From an uncultured Umboniibacter sp. (GTDB lineage Bacteria > Pseudomonadota > Gammaproteobacteria > Pseudomonadales > DSM-25080), in assembly GCF_947497555.1 (NCBI RefSeq), contig NZ_CANMGY010000008.1, positions 1 to 64,000 on the forward strand: a stretch of 64,000 nucleotides of DNA, read 5' to 3'. Under the pieces are notes generated by a model that saw nothing but the letters and a program-made list of their open reading frames with translations, searched no databases and was not told the origin of the DNA. Positions 9,773 through 18,516 of the stretch are shown one piece after another. The translations under genes and the position numbers were made by a program. Each line of letters starts with the position of its first letter. Positions within the stretch are counted from its first letter, which is position 1.

Positions 9773-11266
9773 ATGGCCGTAGCAACAGTCTTCACTCGCG
9801 CGATGCGTGGGATAACAGCTGAATCGGTGAGTGTCGAAGTTCACCTCACCAATGGCCTACCCAATTTTTGTCTGGTCGGCCTCCCGGAGATGGCCGTTAA
9901 GGAATCGCGAGAACGGGTTCGCAGCGCACTCAAGAATAGTGGCTTTGAATTCCCCGTTAAGCGGATCACCGTCAATCTAGCGCCAGCCGATCTCCCCAAG
10001 CAGGGTGGACGTTACGACCTAGCCATTGCGCTTGGGATTCTCGCGGCCAGCCAACAACTCCCTCCTCACGCAATTGGCAACCGAGAATATTTGGGAGAGC
10101 TTGCACTCGATGGCAGCTTGCGAGTGGTCAATGGAACTCTTGCCGCCGCCATAGCAGCCAGATCCTGTGGCAGAACACTGGTCTGCCCTAGTCAGGCGCA
10201 TGAGCCTGCTTCACTTTCCGCCAATGAAGTTTTCCACGCTAGCTCACTCAGATCACTTTGTGATCAGATAGCCCTTCAGCAACCGCTAACTCCCTGCCCG
10301 GAAGCGGTGAATGAATACACTGAGGACCAACCAGACCTGCGAGATGTAATCGGTCAACGTGACGCCAAATATGCCTTAACGCTGGCGGCAGCCGGTAGAC
10401 ATCACCTACTCTTTCACGGCATTCCTGGCGCCGGAAAGTCGATGTTGGCGAAGCGCTTAGCGCCTCTTCTACCGGAGTGTACACTGGCCGAATCACTGGA
10501 GATTCAGTCCGTTTACTCTGCGGTAGCTAAGACTCACCCCTTTGGTATACGCCCGTATCGGGCACCTCATCACTCTGCTTCTGCGGCCGCATTGATTGGT
10601 GGAGGAAACCCTCCTCAACCCGGTGAAATCACCTTTGCTCACGGTGGCGTACTTTTCCTCGATGAACTGGCCGAGTTCCCTCGCCATATTCTCGATCACC
10701 TTCGGGAGCCACTTGAGAATCGTCAAATTCAGATTTCACGTTCAGGTAGCCGAGTTAACTTCCCCGCCAACTTCCAGCTTATTGGCGCCACTAACCCCTG
10801 CCCCTGCGGGTATTTTGGCACTTCATCCTGTAGATGCTCAAAGGCACAGGTAGATCGATACCAAAGCAGGCTAAGCGGGCCGCTGCTAGATAGATTTGAT
10901 CTGTTGATTGAATTGAAACCGGTCGCCATGAGTCAGTGGATTAACGGTGAAAACAGCGCACAGCCCTCAACAGAGGAAGTCCGTAACAGGGTGGCGATAG
11001 CACGCGCTCGGCAACTCAACCGACAGGGTTGTTATAATAGTGATTTGAATTCGGCCCAACTCCCAGAATACGCTCCGTTAACACTGACACTCAAGCAGCA
11101 GCTAGCAAAGGTTTGTGAGCAGCGGGGGTGGTCTATGCGCGCATGGGATAGAGTCCACCGTCTAGCGTTGACCATTGCGGATTTTCACGAGAGCGAGCAG
11201 ATTGAGTTGAAGCACTTGATGCAGGCTATTCACTTTCGTTCGGCCTCGTTTGGCCAGAGTAACTAA
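9773..11266 (+). CDS. comM: YifB/ComM family Mg-chelatase-like AAA+ ATPase
   Basis: ComM is a hexameric helicase that promotes branch migration during natural transformation; in many bacteria the family is called YifB. The 497-residue protein has an N-terminal Lon-protease-like (ChlI) domain (about 1-170, with KESRERVRSALKNSGFEFP), a Walker A GIPGAGKS (about 222), Walker B LFLDELAEF, and a C-terminal Mg-chelatase domain. A Cys cluster CPCGYFGTSSCRC (about 344-356) could bind zinc, as is usual here. The start at 9773 has AAGGAAGG nearby and gives the family opening MAVATVFTRA; the frame is open from 9749. It suggests capacity for natural transformation, but does not prove it. Confidence 0.95.
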   Translation: MAVATVFTRAMRGITAESVSVEVHLTNGLPNFCLVGLPEMAVKESRERVRSALKNSGFEFPVKRITVNLAPADLPKQGGRYDLAIALGILAASQQLPPHAIGNREYLGELALDGSLRVVNGTLAAAIAARSCGRTLVCPSQAHEPASLSANEVFHASSLRSLCDQIALQQPLTPCPEAVNEYTEDQPDLRDVIGQRDAKYALTLAAAGRHHLLFHGIPGAGKSMLAKRLAPLLPECTLAESLEIQSVYSAVAKTHPFGIRPYRAPHHSASAAALIGGGNPPQPGEITFAHGGVLFLDELAEFPRHILDHLREPLENRQIQISRSGSRVNFPANFQLIGATNPCPCGYFGTSSCRCSKAQVDRYQSRLSGPLLDRFDLLIELKPVAMSQWINGENSAQPSTEEVRNRVAIARARQLNRQGCYNSDLNSAQLPEYAPLTLTLKQQLAKVCEQRGWSMRAWDRVHRLALTIADFHESEQIELKHLMQAIHFRSASFGQSN

Positions 11267-11333
11267 CCACTTAGTTTGCTAGCTGAGTGGCCGCCCAGCC
11301 CAAAGAAAATTAGTAGGGAACAACAGATAGTTG

Positions 11334-12053
11334 TCACTCCTTGGTTATGAGATGTTTTAACGACAACGCCAAACCTTGTGACACATCATTAAGGTTTTCA
11401 GTAAATTCACCGTGCGCTTGATCGCCGGCAGCATTGGCGATCACTTTTAAACCAGCCGCTTGGCCACCGAGTTCAAAAGCCACTTGAGCAATGGCAGCCA
11501 ACTCCATTTCCTTTGCTGCAATATCTAAGCGCCGTAGGTTGCTAACGTCTCGCTCACTCATATCAAGCGAACTCCCTGTTGATACGCGCGCGCTGCGCGT
11601 CGAATCCGGAAGAAAGGGTAAAAGATCAAACAGTGGATAGTTACCGTCGGCGTAGGTGGAGAACGCCTTAAGCGGAATCCGATGATCATAAAAGGTTGCT
11701 GTGGTAGCTGCTGTAATCACATCGCCAACGGATAAACTACCGCACACCGCACCGCAGGTTCCTGCAGAAACTAGACAACTAGTTGGGGCTAATAACAGCG
11801 CCTCTCTCGCCATAACGGCGGCAGCGACTTGCCCAATACGATCACAGCCATGGCGTGAACTCACTCCAGCTATGACCACTAAACAACAAGCTCCTCCACA
11901 GGTCCAATTCAGAAATCGACTTGTGGAGGGAAAGCCCACCTCAATGGTTTCTGTCTGACCAAGGGCAAGGAAGGGTTCAGCCTCAGATTCCATGGCGAAC
12001 AGAATCGTAAAGGTAGGTGGTGGAGATAACGGTAACGCCAAGTAATTAGACAA
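11334..12053 (-). CDS. Phosphorylase-superfamily nucleosidase (MTA/SAH nucleosidase-like)
   Basis: The 239-residue protein resembles 5'-methylthioadenosine/S-adenosylhomocysteine nucleosidases, which split the N-glycosidic bond of these by-products. It keeps ILFAMESEAEPF at the N-terminus (catalytic Glu in the MES-E context), SAGTCGAV for the substrate loop, KEMELAAIAQVA (ribose-binding Met-Glu) and a later Asp in NAAGDQA in the place of the catalytic Asp. Sequence between these blocks is diverged and richer in Cys than usual (six in the first half), so a related purine nucleosidase is possible. It is divergent from rep and convergent with comM. Confidence 0.72.
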   Translation of the reverse strand: MSNYLALPLSPPPTFTILFAMESEAEPFLALGQTETIEVGFPSTSRFLNWTCGGACCLVVIAGVSSRHGCDRIGQVAAAVMAREALLLAPTSCLVSAGTCGAVCGSLSVGDVITAATTATFYDHRIPLKAFSTYADGNYPLFDLLPFLPDSTRSARVSTGSSLDMSERDVSNLRRLDIAAKEMELAAIAQVAFELGGQAAGLKVIANAAGDQAHGEFTENLNDVSQGLALSLKHLITKE

Positions 12054-12140
12054 GGGTAACTTCCCATAAATTCGTGTATCTGATACTCGTTTAACAAGCC
12101 CTTTGAGTTTACAATAACGTTCCCCGAAGGAGCTAGCCCA

Positions 12141-14162
12141 TTGTCTAAACTAAATCCCCGCCAGGCCGAAGCCGTAAAATATATCGATGGCCCGCTATTG
12201 GTATTGGCCGGCGCAGGGTCCGGCAAAACAAGTGTTATCACCCGCAAGATAGCCTATTTAATCGAAGAGTGCGGCTATCCTGGGCACGCCATTGCTGCGG
12301 TGACCTTTACCAACAAAGCCGCGCGAGAAATGAAGGAACGCGTTGGCCAGCTGGTAGACAAAAAGAAACTTCGTGGGTTAATGGTCTGTACCTTTCATAC
12401 CCTCGGCCTGACTATTATTAGGCGTGAACTCAAGACCCTAGGCTATCGGCCTGGATTTTCCATCTTTGATCAGTCAGATGCCTTAGCCCTGCTTAAAGAG
12501 CTCATGATGAAAGATGGTGATATCGATATGGATCACGTAGCAATGATTCAGAATATGATATCCAACTGGAAGAACGAACTCATATCCCCTGAGAAGGCGC
12601 TTTCGATGGCCGGCTCTCAAGGGGAGCAGCAGATTGCGATCATCTATCAGAGTTATAATCGCGCCCTGAAGGCCTACAATGCCTTTGACTTTGACGACCT
12701 TATTTTACAGCCGAGCCTACTCTTCGACGAACACTCGGATATTCTTGAACGCTGGCGCGCCAAACTTCGCTACCTCCTCATAGACGAATACCAGGATACC
12801 AATGGCGCCCAATATCAGCTGATTCAAACGCTGTTAGGTAACCGTGGTGGACTCACCGTAGTAGGTGATGACGACCAGTCCATCTATGCGTGGCGCGGGG
12901 CAAGACCTGAGAACATAGCTCAACTGAGTAAGGATTACCCTGGCCTACACGTGGTTAAACTGGAGCAGAACTATCGTTCCACCAGCCGCATCCTAAAGGC
13001 CGCTAACCACCTTATTGATCATAACCCTCACGACTTCAACAAGAAGCTCTGGAGTGAAATGGGTTACGGTGACCCCATCCGAGTAATCCGCACCGCTAAC
13101 GAAGACGCTGAATGCGAGCGAGTAGCAACGGAAATCATGGATCAACGCTTACGTACCGGCGGGAAATATAGTGATTTCGCAGTTTTATACCGCGGCAACC
13201 ATCAGTCTCGCCTCTTGGAAATGAAGCTTCAGCAGTTCCAGGTTCCCTACGTTATGTCCGGCGGCACGAGCTTCTTCTCGCGCCAAGAGGTAAAGGATGC
13301 GCTGGCGTATTTGCGCTTGCTTGTAAACCCTACGGACGATAATGCGTTTTTACGTATTATCAACGTTCCGCGCCGTAAAATTGGTCCCAGTACGCTAGAG
13401 AAGTTGGCGGGAATTGCCGTACAGCGAGAGCAGAGTCTGTTTAATACCTGCGGTGACGCTGAGGCCTTGAATCACAACTTTGCGCCAGAAGCCGCTAAAC
13501 GACTATTCGACTTTCACGACTGGATAAGTGGCGTGCGTCAGCGCGCCGATGACGGTGACCCTATTGCTGCAGTGAAAGCCATGATCGACGAGTCGGATTA
13601 TGAGAACTGGCTGCACCAAAATGCATCGTCTCCCAATGTCGCTGAGAAACGGATGGGCAATGTTCACTCTCTGGTAGACCAGCTTAAACAGACCTTAGGT
13701 TGGCTTCAGGAAGACGACCCGGATGCCGACCTGGAGGCGGTGATCAACCGACTACTTCTTCGCGATATGCTGGAGCAACAGGAGGAAGAGGATGATTCAG
13801 ATCGAGTACAGTTACTCACTATTCACGCCTCTAAGGGTCTGGAGTATCCTAACGTCTTCTTACTAGGCTGGGAGGAGGAAATTCTCCCGCACCGCTCTTC
13901 AATCGAGGAAGGTAGTGTTGAGGAAGAGCGACGATTAGCCTATGTAGCAATAACGAGAGCTAAGCGAAACTTAACCATCACGCTAGCAGCCAAGCGCAAA
14001 CAATTCGGTGAATGGCAAAGCTGTCAACCTTCTCGCTTTCTTGATGAACTTCCCGAAGAAGATATTGATAAACTCGGCTTTGGAACGGATACCGAAAAAG
14101 CGCAAAATAAAGAGCGCGGGAGAGAAACACTGGCCTCTCTGAGAGATTTACTTAAAAAATAG
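12141..14162 (+). CDS. rep: ATP-dependent DNA helicase Rep
   Basis: Rep is a 3'-5' SF1A helicase that helps forks pass protein blocks and restart. The 673-residue length equals that of E. coli Rep. Motif I AGAGSGKT (about 23-30), Ia TFTNKAAREM, II DEYQDTN, III VVGDDDQSIYAWRGA, IV EQNYRSTSRI, V TIHASKGLEY and VI VAITRAKRNL are all intact. The start is TTG at 12141 with GAAGGAGC 8-9 bases before it, followed by SKLNPRQAEAV as in other Rep proteins. The rare start may keep the level low. It has only an 87-bp divergent gap to the nucleosidase gene. Confidence 0.97.
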   Translation: MSKLNPRQAEAVKYIDGPLLVLAGAGSGKTSVITRKIAYLIEECGYPGHAIAAVTFTNKAAREMKERVGQLVDKKKLRGLMVCTFHTLGLTIIRRELKTLGYRPGFSIFDQSDALALLKELMMKDGDIDMDHVAMIQNMISNWKNELISPEKALSMAGSQGEQQIAIIYQSYNRALKAYNAFDFDDLILQPSLLFDEHSDILERWRAKLRYLLIDEYQDTNGAQYQLIQTLLGNRGGLTVVGDDDQSIYAWRGARPENIAQLSKDYPGLHVVKLEQNYRSTSRILKAANHLIDHNPHDFNKKLWSEMGYGDPIRVIRTANEDAECERVATEIMDQRLRTGGKYSDFAVLYRGNHQSRLLEMKLQQFQVPYVMSGGTSFFSRQEVKDALAYLRLLVNPTDDNAFLRIINVPRRKIGPSTLEKLAGIAVQREQSLFNTCGDAEALNHNFAPEAAKRLFDFHDWISGVRQRADDGDPIAAVKAMIDESDYENWLHQNASSPNVAEKRMGNVHSLVDQLKQTLGWLQEDDPDADLEAVINRLLLRDMLEQQEEEDDSDRVQLLTIHASKGLEYPNVFLLGWEEEILPHRSSIEEGSVEEERRLAYVAITRAKRNLTITLAAKRKQFGEWQSCQPSRFLDELPEEDIDKLGFGTDTEKAQNKERGRETLASLRDLLKK

Positions 14163-14165
14163 CCT

Positions 14166-14201
14166 AAAAAAATGGCGAGTATCACATCGATAACTCGCCA
14201 T
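14166..14201 (-). terminator. Terminator between convergent rep and the thioesterase gene
   Basis: On the minus strand ATGGCGAGTTATC pairs with GATACTCGCCAT (one bulged T) and is followed by seven T, so it ends the thioesterase transcript. On the plus strand the downstream T-run is weaker, but it may also act for rep, whose stop codon is four bases away. Confidence 0.82.
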
Positions 14202-14223
14202 CCTAAAATCAATTTTTGTTGCC

Positions 14224-14297
14224 GACTTCTAGCTTAGTTTTTACGCCAAAGCTTCTAGACCAAAAAAAGCTTCTAGACTAAAAAGTCTTCTAGGCTA
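14224..14297. repeat. Degenerate 17-18 bp tandem repeats at the thioesterase 3' end
   Basis: The core CTTCTAGrC recurs at 14225, 14252, 14270 and 14287, separated by A-rich spacers. The last copy contains the stop codon of the thioesterase gene. It looks like slippage or duplication of a short tail; no function is evident. Confidence 0.5.
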
Positions 14298-14709
14298 AAT
14301 AGTCCGAAGCACGCGATCGCCAATCATCAGAAAACGCGATCGCCTTTCGAGCATTCGTATCAAATAAGACCGACGTGCTCTCAAGCGTTGCTACTAGCTC
14401 TTCCGTCTGGCTGTTATACATGCTGTACAACACCGTCATCGATTTACCACCTAGCTTCGTTAACTGAGCGGACACCGATAGCAATTCGCCACTACCGACT
14501 TCAGCTTGGTACTCAATGACGTGCTTTACATCAGCGAAACCAATTCCATTATCTTTAACTTGGGTAGCGGTCCAGCCGAACACTTTATGCAAAAAATGAT
14601 AACTCGCGTCATCAAACATCGCCATGTAGTGGCGCGTGGTAAGATGCAGCATCGCGTCGCACATCCAAGGATGAGCGACCGCCTGAAAAACAACGTTATT
14701 AATAGCCAT
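14290..14709 (-). CDS. Hotdog-fold acyl-CoA thioesterase (betainyl-CoA thioesterase, CdhB-like, by context)
   Basis: The 139-residue protein has the 4HBT-type hotdog start HYMAMFDDASYHFL (about 27-40), where the Asp is the likely catalytic residue, followed by five beta strands. On its own this only says thioesterase. The gene lies 49 bp downstream of a BKACE-family enzyme and near a betaine-type transporter. In Pseudomonas carnitine catabolism a thioesterase (CdhB) frees glycine betaine from betainyl-CoA made by the BKACE enzyme CdhC, so I infer that role. AGGACA precedes the ATG. A carnitine dehydrogenase (CdhA) is not in the window. Confidence 0.75.
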   Translation of the reverse strand: MAINNVVFQAVAHPWMCDAMLHLTTRHYMAMFDDASYHFLHKVFGWTATQVKDNGIGFADVKHVIEYQAEVGSGELLSVSAQLTKLGGKSMTVLYSMYNSQTEELVATLESTSVLFDTNARKAIAFSDDWRSRASDYLA

Positions 14710-14758
14710 TAATTTTGTCCTAAAGCTGGTTCAAACGCAGCAGCCTAATCTAAACGGA

Positions 14759-15691
14759 TTAGCTTACTAGCGCCGCTGCCGTATTGAAGGCTTTGATCTT
14801 AGCTTCTTGCTTAACCAAGCCTAACTGCTCTCTTGCTTGAGCTGGAGTTTGAATGCTCGCACCCATAAGCTCAACAATATTGCGGGCTCGTTCGACCAGT
14901 TGCGCGTTAGTAGCCAACTCACCACGGCTTAAGAAAAGGTTATCTTCAAGGCCAACTCGGACATTTCCGCCCAACAACGCCGCCTGAGCAACCATCGGCA
15001 TTTCCATAGCGCCCAAGCCAAAGCCTGCCCAGTTAGCTCCCGCAGGTAGGTTCGCAACCATTGTTTGGAAGTTCTGAGTGCTAGCCTCGGCACCCCAACG
15101 AACACCCATACATACCTGGAATAACGGTGGAGCTTTAAGCAAGCCCTCTTCCATCATCTGCTTAGCGAACCATACATGGCCGAGATCAAAGACCTCTAGT
15201 TCTGGTTTTACATCAACGTTTAAGAGGCGTTTCGCACCTAGGCGAAGCATGTCTGGAGTAGAAACGTAAACGTAGTTACCTGCAGGGTAATTGAAGGAAC
15301 CACAGTCTAACGAGCAAATCTCAGGTAATAATGTTTCGATGTGAGCCTGGCGTTCAATCTGACCGACTAAATCGGTTTCAACACCAAGGTCTAAGGGGTT
15401 GTCATCAGGCCCCAAGTAGAGGTCGCCGCCCATTCCCGTGGTTAGGTTGATCACGACATCCGTATCGGCTTCACGAATACGCTCAACGACTTCCTGATAA
15501 AGTTCAAGCTTTCGACTTGGAGCTCCGGTCTTTGGATCACGAACATGAATATGAGCAATTGCAGCACCCGCCTTAGCGACCTCAATGGCATCTCGAGCGA
15601 TTTCGGCTGGAGTGATTGGTAAATGAGGCGTTTTCTCAGCGGTGTCGCCAGAACCAGTAATTGCTGCTGTAATAATAATACTTCTGTTCAT
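14759..15691 (-). CDS. BKACE-family beta-keto acid cleavage enzyme (3-dehydrocarnitine cleavage, CdhC-like, by context)
   Basis: BKACE enzymes (DUF849) transfer the end of a beta-keto acid to acetyl-CoA, giving acetoacetate and a new CoA thioester. The 310-residue protein has the zinc ligands in IHVRD (HIH, about residue 47-49) and a late Glu in VGLEDNLFL, plus VINLTTGMGG and the substrate-side ICSLDCGSFNY. Family members act on 3-keto-5-aminohexanoate, dehydrocarnitine and others. The adjoining thioesterase and BetT-like transporter favour dehydrocarnitine as substrate, an inference. It is the first gene of a two-gene minus-strand unit, with AAGGGATA before the ATG. Confidence 0.85.
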   Translation of the reverse strand: MNRSIIITAAITGSGDTAEKTPHLPITPAEIARDAIEVAKAGAAIAHIHVRDPKTGAPSRKLELYQEVVERIREADTDVVINLTTGMGGDLYLGPDDNPLDLGVETDLVGQIERQAHIETLLPEICSLDCGSFNYPAGNYVYVSTPDMLRLGAKRLLNVDVKPELEVFDLGHVWFAKQMMEEGLLKAPPLFQVCMGVRWGAEASTQNFQTMVANLPAGANWAGFGLGAMEMPMVAQAALLGGNVRVGLEDNLFLSRGELATNAQLVERARNIVELMGASIQTPAQAREQLGLVKQEAKIKAFNTAAALVS

Positions 15692-15839
15692 GATATCCCT
15701 TTGAGCTCTATCCGTCTGGCTGAATCCTAACGGTTAGATTTAATGAAGAACTTCCGAGAAAATTCAGCTACTATCTATCATTTATGGAAAAAAATTAGCA
15801 CTACTTTAACCTCTTACCATCCGATAAACAATTTGAGTT

Positions 15840-15855
15840 CTACCTAATTAGGTAG
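15840..15855. promoter_or_regulatory. Perfect 16-bp palindrome between the BKACE and BCCT genes
   Basis: CTACCTAATTAGGTAG is its own reverse complement. It lies 41 bp upstream of the transporter ATG and 149 bp upstream of the BKACE start, where a repressor would block the transporter promoter. It has the size and symmetry of a TetR- or MarR-type operator. No regulator gene is adjacent. Confidence 0.6.
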
Positions 15856-15895
15856 TGGTTTCCCCAAACTGACGTAGACCTTAAGGATTAAATTC

Positions 15896-17860
15896 ATGGA
15901 TAGTAGCTCCGAAAGCGCTGATAACAATAACCTTCAACCACATCGTGTCAGTCATGTGTTTATCATTTCGAGCGCACTCTTAGTGGCACTCATTGTTCTT
16001 GCCGTTAGCGCTCCTTCTTGGACTGAACACGCCTTTGTCGCCGCTCAGAGCCAAATAGTTGATTCGGCTAGCTGGTTTTATGTTCTGGTTGTCGCTTCAA
16101 TCGCCATCGCGCTAATTTACTTCGCGGCTAGTAGCATAAGTGATGTTCGCCTTGGCCCCGATGATTCCCGACCCGACTACTCCTATCCAACTTGGTTCTC
16201 CATGCTGTTTTCCGCAGGTATCGGTATTGGCCTGCTATTCTTTGGTGTCGCGGAACCGGTGATGCATTATTTAATGCCCCCCGAAGGTACCCCAGAAACC
16301 ATTGCGGCCGCGGAACAGGCGTTAGAAATCACGTTCTTCCACTGGGGTTTGCATGCTTGGGGAATCTATGCGCTCGTTGGTTTGGCGCTTGCCTACTACG
16401 GTTATCGCCACAACTTACCTTTTACCTTACGGTCTACCCTGTACCCAGTTTTAGGTGACAAAATCTATGGGCCAATAGGCGATTCCGTTGATATCTTCGC
16501 CATTATTGGTACGGTGCTCGGCGTCGCCACGTCCCTCGGATTCGGTGTCGCACAAATTAACGCGGGTCTTCACTATCTTTTCGGTGTACCGAATTCCATT
16601 AGCATTCAAGCGGGGATAATTGTAGGCGTAACCATCCTTGCTACGATTTCCGTACTATCTGGCCTCAATAGGGGCATCCGTATCCTATCGCAGGTCAACA
16701 TGTCGCTGGCCGTGCTATTACTCATTCTTGTCTTTACCACTGGTGAAACAGTGCATCTGATGCAGACACTGATGCAGAACATCGGCACCTACCTCTCTGG
16801 CGTTGTGGATAAGACCTTCGATTTATATGCCTACGCGCCCAATGATTGGATTGGCGGATGGACGTTATTCTACTGGGGATGGTGGATTTCATGGTCGCCA
16901 TTTGTGGGCATGTTTATTGCCAAAATTTCACGCGGTAGAACTATTCGCGAATTCATTCTCGGGGTCATTCTAATTCCCGTTGGTTTTACCTTTACTTGGA
17001 TGACCGTCTTCGGTAACAGCGCGATTAACTTGATCCGCGAACATGGGCCGTCACTCTCGGGAGCTGTGCTCGAAAATAATGCCATTGCGCTATTCAAATT
17101 CCTCGAGTATTACCCGATGACTGAAATTGTGTCACTCATCGCGATTGTTATGATTGTCATTTTCTTCGTAACCTCTGCGGATTCGGGCGCTTTGGTGGTC
17201 AATATGCTGGCAGCCAAGGGGAATGAGAACAATCCCGTTTGGCAGCGCATCTATTGGTCATTTTCGATTGGTCTACTCGCCATGCTATTGCTCTACGCAG
17301 GCGGGCTAAAGAGTTTACAAACGGCTACCATTATTAGCGCGCTCCCATTCTCGGTAGTGTTAGCACTCATCGTTATATCCCTCTTCAAGTCGCTCAATAC
17401 TGAGAAATTAAAGCGACAGAGCATGCAGCACAGTATGAACACTACACCCCACGATGAAGATATCGACTGGCGAGAGCGGATTAATCGGTTAAATATGACG
17501 AGCACTGCTGACGAAGTACGCACCTTTATTAATGTAGTGGGTGTACCGGCGCTCACGGAACTCCATGAAGCCTTTGATGAACAATCAGTGGATAGCGAAC
17601 TAACCATTGAGGAAGACTCAGTCACGTTGGCAGTTAAACTCGATGATGGAACAAGTTTCGCTTATCAATTGAAGTTGCGTGAAATGGATGAAGATGAGGA
17701 TGTGCCTGCTGAGACCGCTGGCGCTCGTTGTGAAGTCTATCTGCGCGAAGGATTTCAGCACTATGACCTCATGGGCTACAGCGAACAACAGATTATCAAC
17801 GACATGCTCAATCACTGTGAAAAGCATGGCTATTTCGTCCATCTAGCTCGCAAACTCTAG
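15896..17860 (+). CDS. BCCT-family choline/betaine/carnitine transporter, BetT-like
   Basis: The 654-residue protein has 12 predicted membrane segments (first near residue 20) and the BCCT blocks FSAGIGIGLLFFGVAEPV (about 103), the aromatic helix WTLFYWGWWISWSPFVGMF followed by IAKISRGRTIREF, and TSADSGALVVNML. The 140-residue soluble C-terminal tail, ending near GYFVHLARKL, is typical of BetT-type proton-coupled choline transporters, where it tunes activity to osmotic stress. Choline is therefore as likely as carnitine. It is divergent from the BKACE-thioesterase unit across a 204-bp region that contains a palindrome. A terminator at 17928 ends it. Confidence 0.9.
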   Translation: MDSSSESADNNNLQPHRVSHVFIISSALLVALIVLAVSAPSWTEHAFVAAQSQIVDSASWFYVLVVASIAIALIYFAASSISDVRLGPDDSRPDYSYPTWFSMLFSAGIGIGLLFFGVAEPVMHYLMPPEGTPETIAAAEQALEITFFHWGLHAWGIYALVGLALAYYGYRHNLPFTLRSTLYPVLGDKIYGPIGDSVDIFAIIGTVLGVATSLGFGVAQINAGLHYLFGVPNSISIQAGIIVGVTILATISVLSGLNRGIRILSQVNMSLAVLLLILVFTTGETVHLMQTLMQNIGTYLSGVVDKTFDLYAYAPNDWIGGWTLFYWGWWISWSPFVGMFIAKISRGRTIREFILGVILIPVGFTFTWMTVFGNSAINLIREHGPSLSGAVLENNAIALFKFLEYYPMTEIVSLIAIVMIVIFFVTSADSGALVVNMLAAKGNENNPVWQRIYWSFSIGLLAMLLLYAGGLKSLQTATIISALPFSVVLALIVISLFKSLNTEKLKRQSMQHSMNTTPHDEDIDWRERINRLNMTSTADEVRTFINVVGVPALTELHEAFDEQSVDSELTIEEDSVTLAVKLDDGTSFAYQLKLREMDEDEDVPAETAGARCEVYLREGFQHYDLMGYSEQQIINDMLNHCEKHGYFVHLARKL

Positions 17861-17878
17861 GGCGTCGATTAGCACATT

Positions 17879-17904
17879 ACCGGTACAGTCAGCACTGTTC
17901 CGGT
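17879..17904. repeat. Inverted repeat after the BCCT gene
   Basis: ACCGGTACAGT and ACTGTTCCGGT form an 11-bp stem with one mismatch around CAGC. It begins 19 bases after the stop codon. There is no T-run; a second, typical terminator follows at 17928, so this may be an mRNA 3'-protecting stem. Confidence 0.55.
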
Positions 17905-17927
17905 TAATGAGGATCAAAGCCTTATCC

Positions 17928-17965
17928 AAAAAAAATGCCGCGAGTCATCTCGCGGCATTTTTTCT
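17928..17965. terminator. Bidirectional terminator between the BCCT and cytochrome c5 genes
   Basis: AATGCCGCGAG pairs perfectly with CTCGCGGCATT around TCAT. TTTTTCTT follows on the plus strand and a long T-run (the A-run at 17928-17935) follows on the minus strand. It separates two convergent genes. Confidence 0.92.
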
Positions 17966-17999
17966 TAACGACTATAAATACTGAATCAATATAAAATTA

Positions 18000-18416
18000 T
18001 TACTTTGAGTTCTCTAGCATGTAGTCGATAGCACCGTGAATTTCCTCGTCCGAACAGTCCATACACAGGCCCTTAGCAGGCATCGCATTGATACCATTAA
18101 TCGCATTGCTGTAAAGGGTTTCTAGGCCTTTACTTGAAAGACGATTACTCCAGTCGGCCGCGTCGCCAAACTTAGGAGCTCCACTCACACCCGAAGCATG
18201 ACAAGCACCGCAGGAAGCAGTATAAACCTGTTCTCCTGAACGAGGTTCCGCTGATGCACTCGGCGCGGGAGCGGCGGCACAGGGATCACCGACCAGACAA
18301 ATACTCGCAGGCGATTCTGTACGCTCTTTGATGCTATTAGTTACATCGTCCGCAATACTGGAATTAAAACCTAAGACAACCACCAAAACTGCGCTTAACT
18401 TAATAAATACTTTCAC
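18000..18416 (-). CDS. Cytochrome c5-family periplasmic c-type cytochrome
   Basis: The 138-residue product has a Sec signal peptide (cleavage near SIAD, about 23), a low-complexity Pro/Ala/Ser linker, then one haem-binding motif CGACH (about 69). The C-terminal pair CMDCSDEE is the extra disulfide of the cytochrome c5 family, and NAINGINAMPAKG carries the axial Met. It would shuttle electrons in the periplasm. The start is GTG with GAGGG seven bases ahead. It is a single gene between two terminator regions and is not linked to an oxidase here. Confidence 0.9.
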   Translation of the reverse strand: MKVFIKLSAVLVVVLGFNSSIADDVTNSIKERTESPASICLVGDPCAAAPAPSASAEPRSGEQVYTASCGACHASGVSGAPKFGDAADWSNRLSSKGLETLYSNAINGINAMPAKGLCMDCSDEEIHGAIDYMLENSK

Positions 18417-18516
18417 TGAGAATCCCTCAACTCTAGGTCACTAAAAACAACATCAAGATTCTAACGCCTTTATCAAGAATTCGCCACGCTAATAACGCGC
18501 GGCGACGTTCTAACTA

